A stretch of DNA of 44,508 nt from JAJDIA01 sp031555145 (GCA_031555145.1 JAVBUR010000038.1:1-44508); one strand, 5' to 3'. Positions 34,035 to 44,284 are shown, counted from the first letter of the stretch. Notes: generated by a model not told the origin, from the letters alone. Numbers and translations: made by a program.

Positions 34035-37000
34035 ATGCATAAAAAAGCTTTGTCATGCCTTTGCTGGTACAAAAAAAGGCAAACCAATCAAATATTTAAT
34101 GTCATGAGAATAACCACATTCTTTATCGCTTTGGGCACATTCTGCGCCACGGCCGGTACAAGCCATTCACAGAATGCCCGTGTTGTTATCAATAAAGCAA
34201 ACACTCCACTGAGTAACATCTTAGAGGAAATCGAAAGCCAAACTGACTACCTGTTTATTTATAACAATGAGATCGACGCTTCCAGTAAAGTGACGGTTAA
34301 AGTAAATAACAAGCCTGTTAGTGAAGTCCTATCCAACCTATTGGACGATACGGATATCTCTTATGCGATGGAAGGATCCAATATTGTGTTGGCTAATAAA
34401 GCGCAGATCACGAAGCAGACTACTCAACAGCAAACCGGTATTAAGATTACGGGAAAGGTCAAAGACGCATTAGGCGAACCCCTGATCGGTGTAAGTATCG
34501 GCGTGAAAGGTACCTCGATGGGCGTTACGACCGACCTGGATGGGAACTTCATGCTAAATGTTCCAAACGGTCAAAGCGTGTTGGTCTTCTCCTACATCGG
34601 CTACCTGACGCAGGAAAAGACCGTAGGCAACAGCCGTGAGTTCGCCATCACCATGGCTGAGAACACCCAGATGCTGGATGAATTAGTGGTAATAGGTTAC
34701 GGCGTACAGAAGAAAGTCAACCTGAGTGGTGCCGTGCAGGCCGTTTCCGGTAAGGAACTGGAAGACCGCCCGATCACGAACGTGAACCAGGGTCTGCAAG
34801 GGTTAGCGCCGAACATGAACATTACCATTTCTAACGGACGAGCCACCTCAGCCCCTGATATCAATATCCGCGGGTATACCTCTATCAACGGGGGGAGCGC
34901 GTTTATCCTGGTCGACAATATTCCGGTATCGAGCGACGAACTGTCGCGTATTAACCCGGCGGATATCGAAAGCATCTCGGTATTGAAAGACGCTTCTTCG
35001 TCGGCGATTTATGGTGCCCGTGCCGCTTTCGGTGTGGTATTGGTCACCACCAAAAAGGCCAAGGGAAACAAGTTAGTGGTCAACTTCGATGCCAACTACG
35101 CCACCCGTACGCTGGGAGATGTTCCGCAAATCGTGACCGACCCCTATACGGTGATGGATGTGACCCATCAAGCGGGTGTACCCTTGTACAACATCTACCC
35201 CGAATCCGTACGGGATTATGCCCGCCAACGTTCGGCCGATCTCAGCCTTCCGGCAGTTATTGTAGATCCGACCAATCCCAACGCATGGGCCTATTATGGC
35301 ACCACCGACTGGATGAGTGAAGCATTCCGCAGCTCAGCACCTACCTACACCGCCAACCTCAGTGTGGCGAAGAACGACGAAAAACTGTCTTATCGTGTCA
35401 GTGCCGGTTATTATCAGCAAGACGGTATGATCCGTTACGGTAATGACGTGTTGAAACGTTATAACTTCAGAGGAAACGGTACCTATCAGTTCACCAACTG
35501 GTGGAAAGTTGGCAGCAATGTTGCGTTCAACTATTCCGACTATAATTCTCCTTCCTATCTGGACGGTAATTTCTTCTGGGAAGTAAACCGTAAACGTTCG
35601 CTAAGCGTACCCCGGAACCCGGATGGAACCTGGAGCAAGGATGGAGCTACTATTCTCGGTGCCATGCAGGAAGGCGGAAAAAAGGCCAATAAACTGAATG
35701 AGACCCAATTGTCGTTCAATACGCAGATTGACTTGATCAAGGATGTTTTGTCATTCAATGCCGATGCGAACTACCGCTGGACAAACAACGGCATTAACAT
35801 GTATAACCTGCCGATTTATTACCGCACCGGTCCGGATCAGCCCATGCAGACATTTATGAGCAATGTCGGATCAAACAGTTTTGCACAGAACCAAACTGTT
35901 TTCAGACGGTACAGCGTGTATAACGCCTATGCTGACTTTCACAAGACTTTTGCAGGCAAACATTTCCTGCAGGCGATGGTCGGATACAACCAGGAATATA
36001 CCTATATCGATAATTACCGAATGAGGCGTGAACAACTCGTCAGTACCTCCCTGCCGACTGCTCAGCTGGCTACCGGAACGATGACAACCACGGAATCGAT
36101 CAACGACCTTGCCTTGCAAAGTGTGTTCGGACGTATCAATTATGTATACGACGAAAAATACATCCTTGAATTCAGTGCACGTCGCGACGGTACCTCCCGT
36201 TATCCGAAGAACAACCGTTGGGGTACCTTCCCTTCCGGTTCGGCCGCCTGGGTGGTATCCAATGAATCTTTTATGAACGGCATCAAGGAGGCTATCCGGA
36301 TGGATGTATTGAAACTGCGTGGTTCGTATGGCGTACTGGGTAACCAGATCCTATTGGACTCCGATGGAAACCCCGTCTATTATCCGTATATCCCGACCAT
36401 GAGTTCCGGTACTACCGGTGTTATTCTCGATGGAGTAAAGCCGCTGTATGTGACGAAGCCGGGTGTGGTTGCAGCCGACCTGACCTGGGAAACTGTCCGC
36501 AAGCTCAATATCGGGGTCGACCTGGCCTTCTTCAATAATAAACTGGATGTGACCGCCGAAGTTTTCCGCCACGATACCAAAGATATGTTGACCAAGAGCA
36601 AGGAACTGCCGGCCGTATTCGGCGCTACGGAACCGAAAACCAATGCTGCCGATCTGAAAACTAAAGGTTGGGAATTGAACATCGGTTGGAAAGACGAATA
36701 CACGGTAGCAGGTTCACCCATGTTCCTCTCTGCCCGCTTCATGATCTCAGATAGCCGTGCCTGGATCACCAAGTACGAGAACGAAAACCGCCTGTTGAGC
36801 GACTATTACAAAGGGCAGGAAATCGGCGAAATGTGGGGATTCATCACCGAAGGTTTTTTCCAGTCACAGGAAGATGTGGATAACAGTCCCAGCCAGCGGA
36901 AAATAGGTACTGACGACGTGGGGTATAAATTCTATGCCGGCGACATTAAACTCAAAGACCTGAATGGCGACAACGAGATCTCGAAGGGCGACAATACCGT

Positions 37001-37535
37001 GGATAACCCAGGTGACCGTAAGATCATCGGTAATAACCGTGCCCGTCTCCCGTTCAGTATAGACCTGGCGGCCAATTGGAAAGGTTTCGACGTAAGAGCG
37101 CTCTTCTATGGTATTGGAAAGCGCGATTGGTATCCGTCCAATGGAAGTATCTACTTCTGGGGTGTCTATGCACAACCCTGGACCAATGTGCTGAAAGAGC
37201 ATATGGATCACTGGACGCCCGAGAATCCCAACGCTTACTGGCCACGTATCAAAGCGTATGCCGCCGAAGACAACCAGATGGAATTGGCTGCCAATCAGAC
37301 AAAGTACATGCAGGATGCCTCCTTCATGCGTTTCAAGAACCTGACAGTGGGCTATACGCTGCCTGAATCAGCCCTCCGGAAGACCGGCCTGAGCAAGTTA
37401 CGTTTCTACGTGAGTGCAGAAAACCTCTTTACGATCAGCCACCTGAAGGTAAACCTCGATCCGGAAGGATTAAATGGAGAAGGTGCTTATCCGTTCCAAC
37501 AGACCTATTCGGTAGGTGTTAATGTAAGTTTTTAA
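34035..37535 (+). CDS. SusC/RagA-family TonB-dependent receptor with STN signalling domain
   Basis: 1166 residues. The long N-terminus (CLCWYKKRQTNQ, then MRITTFFIALG) is usual for sigma-linked SusC proteins, so the first ATG is kept; 34104 is an alternative that begins directly at the signal peptide. In order: STN domain (~50-118, ISNILEEIE-like to SYAMEGSNIVL), carboxypeptidase-like domain (~137-215), plug (~225-340, with VDNIPVSSDELSRINPADIESISVLKDASSSAIYGARAAFGVVLV), and a large beta barrel ending QTYSVGVNVSF. It imports an oligosaccharide across the outer membrane with SusD, and its STN domain signals to FecR. The likely ligand is a fucosylated glycan, judged from the GH29 gene downstream. 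Confidence 0.97.
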   Translation: MHKKALSCLCWYKKRQTNQIFNVMRITTFFIALGTFCATAGTSHSQNARVVINKANTPLSNILEEIESQTDYLFIYNNEIDASSKVTVKVNNKPVSEVLSNLLDDTDISYAMEGSNIVLANKAQITKQTTQQQTGIKITGKVKDALGEPLIGVSIGVKGTSMGVTTDLDGNFMLNVPNGQSVLVFSYIGYLTQEKTVGNSREFAITMAENTQMLDELVVIGYGVQKKVNLSGAVQAVSGKELEDRPITNVNQGLQGLAPNMNITISNGRATSAPDINIRGYTSINGGSAFILVDNIPVSSDELSRINPADIESISVLKDASSSAIYGARAAFGVVLVTTKKAKGNKLVVNFDANYATRTLGDVPQIVTDPYTVMDVTHQAGVPLYNIYPESVRDYARQRSADLSLPAVIVDPTNPNAWAYYGTTDWMSEAFRSSAPTYTANLSVAKNDEKLSYRVSAGYYQQDGMIRYGNDVLKRYNFRGNGTYQFTNWWKVGSNVAFNYSDYNSPSYLDGNFFWEVNRKRSLSVPRNPDGTWSKDGATILGAMQEGGKKANKLNETQLSFNTQIDLIKDVLSFNADANYRWTNNGINMYNLPIYYRTGPDQPMQTFMSNVGSNSFAQNQTVFRRYSVYNAYADFHKTFAGKHFLQAMVGYNQEYTYIDNYRMRREQLVSTSLPTAQLATGTMTTTESINDLALQSVFGRINYVYDEKYILEFSARRDGTSRYPKNNRWGTFPSGSAAWVVSNESFMNGIKEAIRMDVLKLRGSYGVLGNQILLDSDGNPVYYPYIPTMSSGTTGVILDGVKPLYVTKPGVVAADLTWETVRKLNIGVDLAFFNNKLDVTAEVFRHDTKDMLTKSKELPAVFGATEPKTNAADLKTKGWELNIGWKDEYTVAGSPMFLSARFMISDSRAWITKYENENRLLSDYYKGQEIGEMWGFITEGFFQSQEDVDNSPSQRKIGTDDVGYKFYAGDIKLKDLNGDNEISKGDNTVDNPGDRKIIGNNRARLPFSIDLAANWKGFDVRALFYGIGKRDWYPSNGSIYFWGVYAQPWTNVLKEHMDHWTPENPNAYWPRIKAYAAEDNQMELAANQTKYMQDASFMRFKNLTVGYTLPESALRKTGLSKLRFYVSAENLFTISHLKVNLDPEGLNGEGAYPFQQTYSVGVNVSF

Positions 37536-37553
37536 TCATTTGAAGATAAGTAT

Positions 37554-39359
37554 ATGAAAAAGTACATCTATTATATTACCGGCCTGTTTCTGGTAACCAT
37601 TCTGTTTGCCTCCTGCGAGGACGACTTCCTGCAACGGGTGCCACAAACATCGATCACGAAAGAAAATTTCTTTAATTCTCCGGCCGACCTCGAAACATAT
37701 GTCAACGGCATATACAACGCCATGTTGAACGGAGGTTCATACGACGATATCAGTTCGGACAACACTTCTACCTATATTGCCAGCAGCGAATTGGTGAACA
37801 TGCTGCGCGGCAACCTCTCTGCTTCCACGGTTTCAGGCTGGAGCGACTGGAGTAATCTGCGCACCGTCAACTTCCTGCTCGAGAATGCAGGTAAAGCTAC
37901 CGGCGACCAGGCCGCAATCAACCATCACATCGGTGTAGCCCGTTACTTCAGGGCACAGCTTTACATCGGGATGGTGAAACGCTATTCCGACGTTCCCTGG
38001 TACAACAAAGCGTTGGAAACAACCGACCCCGACCTGTACAAAGCGGCCGATCCACGTGCTTTGGTTGTTGACTCCATCATGGGCGACCTCGAATTTGCCG
38101 TAGCCAACATCAAAGCAGATTTGGGACAGAAAACAAAAATACACAAATATGCAGCCCTCTCCCTACTGTCACGCTTCTGCCTCTATGAAGGGACGTATCG
38201 CAAATACCACGCTGAACTTAACTTGTCGGCCGACCACAAACGTTTCCTTGAAAGATCCGTATGGGCCTGCGAACAGATCATGAACAGTAGCAACTTTGAA
38301 ATCGTTGGCTCCGGCGCACAAGGCTATCAGAATCTGTTTATCAGCACCACCTTGAATGGCAATAAGGAGATCATCCAATGGGCGCAATACACCGAAAGCC
38401 TGAACCGGGGGAACAACAGCCACACGGTGCTTGGTTACACCTGGGCGCTAAGCCGCAACCTGATGGAAACCTACCTGATGAAGGATGGCACTCCCTTTAC
38501 ACAGCAGTCCGGTTATGACAAGACGGTCTACCTGGATATGTTCAAAGACAGGGATCCCCGTTTTGGTGAAACCTTTGTGAACCCCGGCTATATGCAGAAT
38601 ACGACCGGTTCGCCCTATTACATCAAGCCGACCACCGGAGGATACGACCAGATCAAGTTCTATCCGCGTGATGCGTCTATACGTAAAGGTTGGAATTACA
38701 ACTATACGGCCCTTCCCATCTTCCGCTATGCTGAGACACTGCTGAATTATGTCGAGGCAAAAGCCGAACTGGGCACATTGACACAGGATGATATCGACAA
38801 AACGATCAACAAGATACGTGCACGCGTGCAGATGCCGGCCATGAGCCTGGCTACGGTGAATGCTGTGATGGACCCGGTACTGGTTGCCTACTACCCGAAT
38901 GTGTCGGGAGCCAACCAGGGAGCCATCCTGGAGATACGCCGCGAGCGTCGCGTGGAACTGGCCTGCGAAGGACTTCGCTACGACGACCTGAGCCGCTGGG
39001 GCATGGGACAGCATTTCGCCGATTCGCAACAAGGCATGTACTGGCCGGCATTGGGAGCCATGGATGTAAGTGGTGACGGTGTACCTGATATTGCCCTGTT
39101 GGCCAGCCCGACAGAAACAGGCCCGATTGACGGTCTGCCCGATGATGTAAAGAAAGGCCTGGCCTTGTATTACCTAAAAGACGACAAGGGCATGAAGACA
39201 TCGATCTACCTGTCTGAAGGTACCTCCGGTTATATCGGCTTTACCGACGACCGCGACCAGGGACGCGCCTTCAAAGATCCGCAGTACTACTACCGCCCGA
39301 TCCCTCAACAACAGGTGAAACTCAACCCGCAGTTGAAGCAGCCGTTTGGCTGGGATTAA
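37554..39359 (+). CDS. SusD/RagB-family glycan-binding surface lipoprotein
   Basis: 601 residues. The lipoprotein signal ends in LFASC (Cys21), followed by acidic EDD, a surface-export type of start. The SusD N-terminal hallmark FLQRVPQTSITKENFFNSPADLETYVNGIYNAM is clear, as are the TPR-like ARYFRAQLYIGMVKRYSDVPW and the C-terminal IRRERRVELACEGLRYDDLSRWG and FKDPQYYYRPIPQQQ. It caps the SusC barrel and binds the glycan. The gene is 18 bases after susC and is followed by a strong terminator, so susC-susD end as a unit there. Confidence 0.97.
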   Translation: MKKYIYYITGLFLVTILFASCEDDFLQRVPQTSITKENFFNSPADLETYVNGIYNAMLNGGSYDDISSDNTSTYIASSELVNMLRGNLSASTVSGWSDWSNLRTVNFLLENAGKATGDQAAINHHIGVARYFRAQLYIGMVKRYSDVPWYNKALETTDPDLYKAADPRALVVDSIMGDLEFAVANIKADLGQKTKIHKYAALSLLSRFCLYEGTYRKYHAELNLSADHKRFLERSVWACEQIMNSSNFEIVGSGAQGYQNLFISTTLNGNKEIIQWAQYTESLNRGNNSHTVLGYTWALSRNLMETYLMKDGTPFTQQSGYDKTVYLDMFKDRDPRFGETFVNPGYMQNTTGSPYYIKPTTGGYDQIKFYPRDASIRKGWNYNYTALPIFRYAETLLNYVEAKAELGTLTQDDIDKTINKIRARVQMPAMSLATVNAVMDPVLVAYYPNVSGANQGAILEIRRERRVELACEGLRYDDLSRWGMGQHFADSQQGMYWPALGAMDVSGDGVPDIALLASPTETGPIDGLPDDVKKGLALYYLKDDKGMKTSIYLSEGTSGYIGFTDDRDQGRAFKDPQYYYRPIPQQQVKLNPQLKQPFGWD

Positions 39360-39391
39360 TCCGGAGACCCTTAGATTATTTCTATAATTCC

Positions 39392-39434
39392 ATCCCCCGG
39401 GAGCATAACGAACCTTGTTCCCGGGGGATTCTTT
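39392..39434 (+). terminator. Rho-independent terminator after susD
   Basis: ATCCCCCGGGA (39392-39402) and TCCCGGGGGAT (39419-39429) are perfect 11-bp complements with a 16-nt loop, followed by TCTTTT. It lies 32 bases after the susD stop and just ahead of the next promoter. Confidence 0.85.
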
Positions 39435-39445
39435 TACTTATTCAT

Positions 39446-39453
39446 TACATTTG
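39446..39453 (+). promoter_or_regulatory. -7 box (TACATTTG) for the phosphoesterase/PQQ gene
   Basis: An exact TAnnTTTG ends 4 bases before the ATG-ATG at 39458-39463, directly after the susD terminator. Transcription would start at or next to the start codon, giving a leaderless or nearly leaderless mRNA, as for the gene at 297. Confidence 0.55.
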
Positions 39454-39457
39454 CAGC

Positions 39458-41932
39458 ATGATGCGATCAACAAAGTTCTATTTTCTCTGCCTGGCTTGCC
39501 TGTCGTCGTTGACCGGCTTCGCCTATTCCGGACGCGTATATATCGACACAAACGCTTCCGGTACTTTCGACAAGCAAGACACCCCTGTGGCGGGTGTAGT
39601 GGTAACCGACGGACGGAATACGGTTCGTACCGGTAAAGACGGGCGTTTCAATCTGCCCGGGTATGAGCGGACACACTTTATTACCGTCACCACCCCCTCC
39701 GGTTATCGGGTCGGGCAGCATTACCTGCCTGTCGCCGCTGAGCGGAAGGTCTACAACTTTATCCTGACGCCTTGCGAGGCGGCAGCGCAGGAGAACCACT
39801 CCTTCCTCCAGATCACCGACACCGAGATACACGGACGCGGCGTAGCTACCAACTGGGTTGAATACCTGAAAGACTATATCGCCACCGAACAGCCGGCCTT
39901 CCTGGTGCATACCGGCGACATCTGTTATGAGAACGGACTCCGGTCGCACATCCAGGTGGTAAATACCGAAACGATGGGGTGCCCGGTCTATTACTGCATT
40001 GGCAACCACGACCTGGTGAAGGGAGAGTATGGCGAGCAGTTGTTCGAATCCGTTTACGGTCCCACCTGGTATTCGTTCGATGTGGGCAACGTACACTATG
40101 TAGTGACTCCCATGGCCGGAGGTGACCACCGTCCCGGTTACACCCGCGCCGAAGTGTACACTTGGCTGAAGAACGACCTGGCGATGAAAGACCCTGCCAA
40201 GCAACTGGTCATCTTCAACCACGACGTGCTGACGACCGGTGATGATTTCTTTTTCGGCGTGAGCGACACCGACCGGATCGACCTCCGCTCCTATAATCTC
40301 AAAGCCTGGGTCTACGGGCACTGGCATTTTAACTACGTACGCGACCAGAAGGGCGTCTACACCGTCTGCACCACCGCTCTCGACAAAGGGGGGATCGACC
40401 ACTCGCCTTCCGCCTTCCGCGTGTTCGATATGCAGAAGGAGGCGATCGCCAGCATGGATCTCCACTACTGTTTCCTTGACCACCAGGCGGTGATCGCCGC
40501 TCCTGTCGACGGACAGACATCGGCCTTGCTGCCCTCCGGCAACCTGCCGCTCTCGGTCAACGCCTATCACTCGGGATGCGAGATTGCCCGGGTGACGTAC
40601 ACCTGTAAGACGGCCAACGGCTGGAGCCAACCGCAACCCATGCAGCGCCGGAGCGACTGGAACTGGTACGCCGAAATAGCGCCCGCCACCTTCGGCTCCG
40701 TCCGGGAGGGAGAAGCCAGGGTAGTGGTCACCTTCAACGACGGACACCAGACGACAGCCACCAGCCGCTTCACCTATGTCCCGGCTAACCAACCGTCATT
40801 GAAACCCGGCGCTCCCTGGACATCGCTTGCCGGGAATGCCGCCCATACGGGTGCAACGGGACATGCCGTCACGCTTCCCCTTCGCCAAGCCTGGGTGCAG
40901 CAAGTGGGAACCACCGTCTTCATGGCCTCACCCCTGATCGCCGACGGACGGGTGATCATCGCCTCGACCGACGATGACAACCGCCAAAAGCAAGGGCTCA
41001 CGGCCTTCGACCTTCTAAGCGGTAACCTACTGTGGAAATACACCACCCGCAATTCTATCAAGAACTCCATCGCTATCGATGAGCAGACGGTCTTTGCCCA
41101 GGATGCCGACAACTGGCTCTATGCCGTCGACGCCTCTACCGGGCGCCTGCTGTGGGAGAAGCTGCTGAACGCGAACGAATTTCCTTACCTCGAAGACGGT
41201 CTGGTGGCCTCCGATGGTGTGGTCTATGCCGGATCAGGTGCCGGACTGTCGGCTTACCGTACGACCGACGGTACCTGTCTGTGGACCAACAACGCCTGGA
41301 AGAAAGCGGAAGGAACGACCACCACACTGACCGTGGCCGACGGCGTACTCACCGCCGGCGCCCAATGGCGCGCCCTCTACGGACACGATGCGAAGACCGG
41401 ACGCTTGCTCTGGCAACTGTCGGACGATGGGATGAGCGACCGGGGCGCCTCCACTACGCTGCACGACGGTCTGTTCTACGTCACCTCGCGCAGCAGCCTC
41501 TTCGTGGTTGAACCGGCAACCGGGAAAATCGTGCGGCAGGCCAAACTGGGCGAAGTCAGCCTCAATGTTACCTCCACCCCGCTGGTCACCGACCGGGAGA
41601 TCATCTTCGGCACGGCCGATAAAGGGATGATGGCGCTCGACAAGGAAACGCTGGGCGTCCGGTGGTACTTTCCCGTCGGCCAGTCGCTGGTCTATACCTC
41701 GCCCTACTCCACGGTACCCGCCGGAGCCGTCGAAACCACCCCGGTCTATTCGGATGGGATTGTCTACTTTGCTGCCTCGGACGGTTGCCTCTACGGCGTC
41801 AAAGCCGCCACGGGCGAGAAGGTCATGCAAATAGCCACCGGCGCCCCCTTCTTTGCCTCCGTTGCCCTGTCGGGTAATATACTGGTGGCGGTCGACTTCG
41901 CGGGCAACGTATATGCGTATTACGGAAAATGA
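39458..41932 (+). CDS. Metallophosphoesterase fused to a PQQ-like beta-propeller
   Basis: 824 residues, signal peptide to about residue 22. Residues 23-105 form a prealbumin-like N-terminal domain. Residues ~113-300 are a calcineurin-like phosphoesterase with Asp121 (QITDTEIHG, where the His usual two residues later is Glu123), Asp154 (HTGD), Asn183-His184 (GNHD), His255 (FNHD), and His288 and His290 (YGHWH). A C-terminal phosphoesterase accessory domain runs to ~440. From ~450 to the end there are repeated PQQ-type blades (GNLLWKYTT, GRLLWEKLL, GRLLWQLSD, GVRWYFPVG). It lies between susD and the GH29 gene in the same locus and is probably periplasmic. The substrate is unknown. ATG at 39461 is an equal start. 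Confidence 0.88.
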   Translation: MMRSTKFYFLCLACLSSLTGFAYSGRVYIDTNASGTFDKQDTPVAGVVVTDGRNTVRTGKDGRFNLPGYERTHFITVTTPSGYRVGQHYLPVAAERKVYNFILTPCEAAAQENHSFLQITDTEIHGRGVATNWVEYLKDYIATEQPAFLVHTGDICYENGLRSHIQVVNTETMGCPVYYCIGNHDLVKGEYGEQLFESVYGPTWYSFDVGNVHYVVTPMAGGDHRPGYTRAEVYTWLKNDLAMKDPAKQLVIFNHDVLTTGDDFFFGVSDTDRIDLRSYNLKAWVYGHWHFNYVRDQKGVYTVCTTALDKGGIDHSPSAFRVFDMQKEAIASMDLHYCFLDHQAVIAAPVDGQTSALLPSGNLPLSVNAYHSGCEIARVTYTCKTANGWSQPQPMQRRSDWNWYAEIAPATFGSVREGEARVVVTFNDGHQTTATSRFTYVPANQPSLKPGAPWTSLAGNAAHTGATGHAVTLPLRQAWVQQVGTTVFMASPLIADGRVIIASTDDDNRQKQGLTAFDLLSGNLLWKYTTRNSIKNSIAIDEQTVFAQDADNWLYAVDASTGRLLWEKLLNANEFPYLEDGLVASDGVVYAGSGAGLSAYRTTDGTCLWTNNAWKKAEGTTTTLTVADGVLTAGAQWRALYGHDAKTGRLLWQLSDDGMSDRGASTTLHDGLFYVTSRSSLFVVEPATGKIVRQAKLGEVSLNVTSTPLVTDREIIFGTADKGMMALDKETLGVRWYFPVGQSLVYTSPYSTVPAGAVETTPVYSDGIVYFAASDGCLYGVKAATGEKVMQIATGAPFFASVALSGNILVAVDFAGNVYAYYGK

Positions 41933-41993
41933 CAGGACCACCGATAGAGATACATGCAGACCATGAACATAAAAAAAGAAATACACTAAAAAC

Positions 41994-44222
41994 ATGAAGA
42001 AAATCTATTCCCTGTTGCTCGCAACACTGCTCTCGTCCATCTGTGTACAAGCACAGCAGATGAATATGCCTTTTCAACATACTATCAACGTAGAAGAGGG
42101 AGATAGTAAAGAGCTAATCATCGCGAAAGCGGCCCATGTGATACCGACACCCAATCAGTTGGCGGCCCTGCGGAACGAGTTTATCGCCTTTATCCATTTT
42201 GGCCCGAATACGTTTACCCGCATGGAATGGGGAAACGGGACGGAAGACCCGAAAATATTTGACCTCAAGGAACTGGATACCGACCAGTGGTGCGAAGCCA
42301 TGAAAGCAGCAGGGATGAAGATGGTCATTCTGACCGTGAAGCATCACGACGGATTTGTGATGTGGCAAAGCCGCTACACGACACACGGTATTATGTCTAC
42401 CGGTTTCCGGAACGGGAAAGGGGATGTCCTGAAGGACTTGTCGGCTTCCTGCCGGAAATACGGGCTGAAACTGGGTGTGTATCTCTCGCCGGCCGATTTA
42501 TACCAGATTGAGAACCCCGAAGGGCTGTACGGCAACCTGAGTGCCTATACCAAACGGACCATCCCGCGGGACGTTCCCGGCCGCCCCTTTGCCAATCCGA
42601 CGACATTCGAGTTCGTGGTGGATGATTATAACGAATATTTCCTGAACCAACTGTTCGAACTGCTGACCGAATATGGCCCGATCGATGAAGTATGGTTTGA
42701 CGGTGCCCATCCGAAGCGGAAAGGCGGTCAGACGTATAACTATCCGGCCTGGAAGACACTGATCCGGTCGCTGGCGCCAAAGGCCGTTATTTTCGGTCGC
42801 GAAGATATCCGCTGGTGCGGGAATGAATCCGGCGGTACCAGGGCGACCGAATGGAATGTGATCCCTTATCGGGAGAATCCGGACACCGCCTCGTATTTCC
42901 CAGATATGACGGCAACCGATTTAGGCAGCCGGGAGAAACTGTATCCCGCGAAATACCTGCATTATCAGCAGGCAGAGACCAATACCTCCATCCGGGAAGG
43001 GTGGTTCTACCGCGACGATACACATCAGAAGGTTCGGAATGCCGACGACGTATTCGATATCTACGAACGTGCGGTGGGCGGTAACTCTACGTTTTTATTG
43101 AACATACCTCCGAACCGCGAGGGCCGGTTTTCGCCTGCTGACGTTACCTCACTGAAAGAGGCCGGTCAACGTATCCGGGAAACCTACGGTACGGATCTGT
43201 TGCAGGGAGCAGAAGGCCCGGCAGAGGTATTAGATGGCAAATCCGATACCTACCTGTTGATGGATGCAGGACGTAAAGCGTTCGTGGTCACCACCGCTTC
43301 CCCTGTTACCATCAACCGTATCATGCTGCAGGAGGCCATCGCCACCCATAGCGAACGGGTCGAAAGCCATGCCGTGGATGCCTGGATCAATGGCGCCTGG
43401 AAAGAGATTGCCGTATCGACGAATATCGGTTACAAACGTATCCTCCGCTTCCCGGAAGTGACTACCGGTAAACTTCGTTTCCGTTTGTTGGAATCCCGTC
43501 TTGCTCCTGCCATAAGCCATATCTCAGCGCATTATTATCAATCCCGCCCGCCTCAGTTGACCGTTCAGCAGGATGTGGACGGACGCGTAACAATCGAACC
43601 CAAGTTACAAGACTTCACCTGGAGACCTCACGGACAGAATGCGGCCGGTAACCTGAATATGGGGTATACGATTCATTATACGACAGACGGGAAAGAACCG
43701 GATGCCACTTCCACGGAATATAAGCAACCCGTAAAGATCAACCGCGGCGAACTGAAAGCAGTCGCCATCCTGAAAGGAGAGAAAGGCCCCGTACACAGCG
43801 AACGGCTGGGATTACCGAAAGCCGGCTGGAAACTGCTGGGCGCAAGCAGCGAAACAGAACGGAATCCGGCTACAGCCGCTTTTGATGCCAAACAGGCTAC
43901 TTACTGGAAATCGGAAGAAGGCGCCCTGCCTCTTTATCTCGCCATCGACCTGGGTAGCCGGCAAACGCTGAATGGGTTTGCCTACACCCCTCAAACCCGT
44001 AACTCCGAAGGCATGATGGCGAAAGGCGTTATCAAAGTCAGTGACGATGGAAAGAAATGGAAAGAGGTCGAATCTTTTGAATTCGGAAACCTGATCAACG
44101 ACCCGACAAAACGCTATCATTTCTTCAAAAAGCCCGTCTCTGCCCGCTATATACGTATGGAGGCAACGGGAATAGCCGCCAACGGGAAAACGGTTGCCAT
44201 TGCCGAATTAGATCTGCTTTGA
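41994..44222 (+). CDS. GH29 alpha-L-fucosidase with C-terminal carbohydrate-binding-type domains
   Basis: 742 residues, signal peptide to about residue 20. The catalytic barrel (~45-400) has AFIHFGPNTFTRMEWGNGTEDP, VILTVKHHDGFVMW (116-121 KHHDGF) and EVWFDGAHPK with Asp236 as the likely nucleophile. The NTFT..EWG.G.EDP pattern resembles subfamily B (alpha-1,3/1,4-fucosidases acting on Lewis-type branches), but this is from memory. A beta domain follows, then a chitobiase-type segment (~555-620, IHYTTDGKEPDATSTEYKQP) and an F5/8 discoidin-like domain (~625-742, NPATAAFDAKQATYWKSEEGALPLYLAIDLGSRQTLNGFAY). It removes L-fucose from imported or surface-held glycans. It ends the locus. Confidence 0.95.
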   Translation: MKKIYSLLLATLLSSICVQAQQMNMPFQHTINVEEGDSKELIIAKAAHVIPTPNQLAALRNEFIAFIHFGPNTFTRMEWGNGTEDPKIFDLKELDTDQWCEAMKAAGMKMVILTVKHHDGFVMWQSRYTTHGIMSTGFRNGKGDVLKDLSASCRKYGLKLGVYLSPADLYQIENPEGLYGNLSAYTKRTIPRDVPGRPFANPTTFEFVVDDYNEYFLNQLFELLTEYGPIDEVWFDGAHPKRKGGQTYNYPAWKTLIRSLAPKAVIFGREDIRWCGNESGGTRATEWNVIPYRENPDTASYFPDMTATDLGSREKLYPAKYLHYQQAETNTSIREGWFYRDDTHQKVRNADDVFDIYERAVGGNSTFLLNIPPNREGRFSPADVTSLKEAGQRIRETYGTDLLQGAEGPAEVLDGKSDTYLLMDAGRKAFVVTTASPVTINRIMLQEAIATHSERVESHAVDAWINGAWKEIAVSTNIGYKRILRFPEVTTGKLRFRLLESRLAPAISHISAHYYQSRPPQLTVQQDVDGRVTIEPKLQDFTWRPHGQNAAGNLNMGYTIHYTTDGKEPDATSTEYKQPVKINRGELKAVAILKGEKGPVHSERLGLPKAGWKLLGASSETERNPATAAFDAKQATYWKSEEGALPLYLAIDLGSRQTLNGFAYTPQTRNSEGMMAKGVIKVSDDGKKWKEVESFEFGNLINDPTKRYHFFKKPVSARYIRMEATGIAANGKTVAIAELDLL

Positions 44223-44284
44223 CACCAATCATTTGTGTGTAAAGCCGCAAGGGCCGCCCCCTATTCGAAAACCAACAAACCCCG

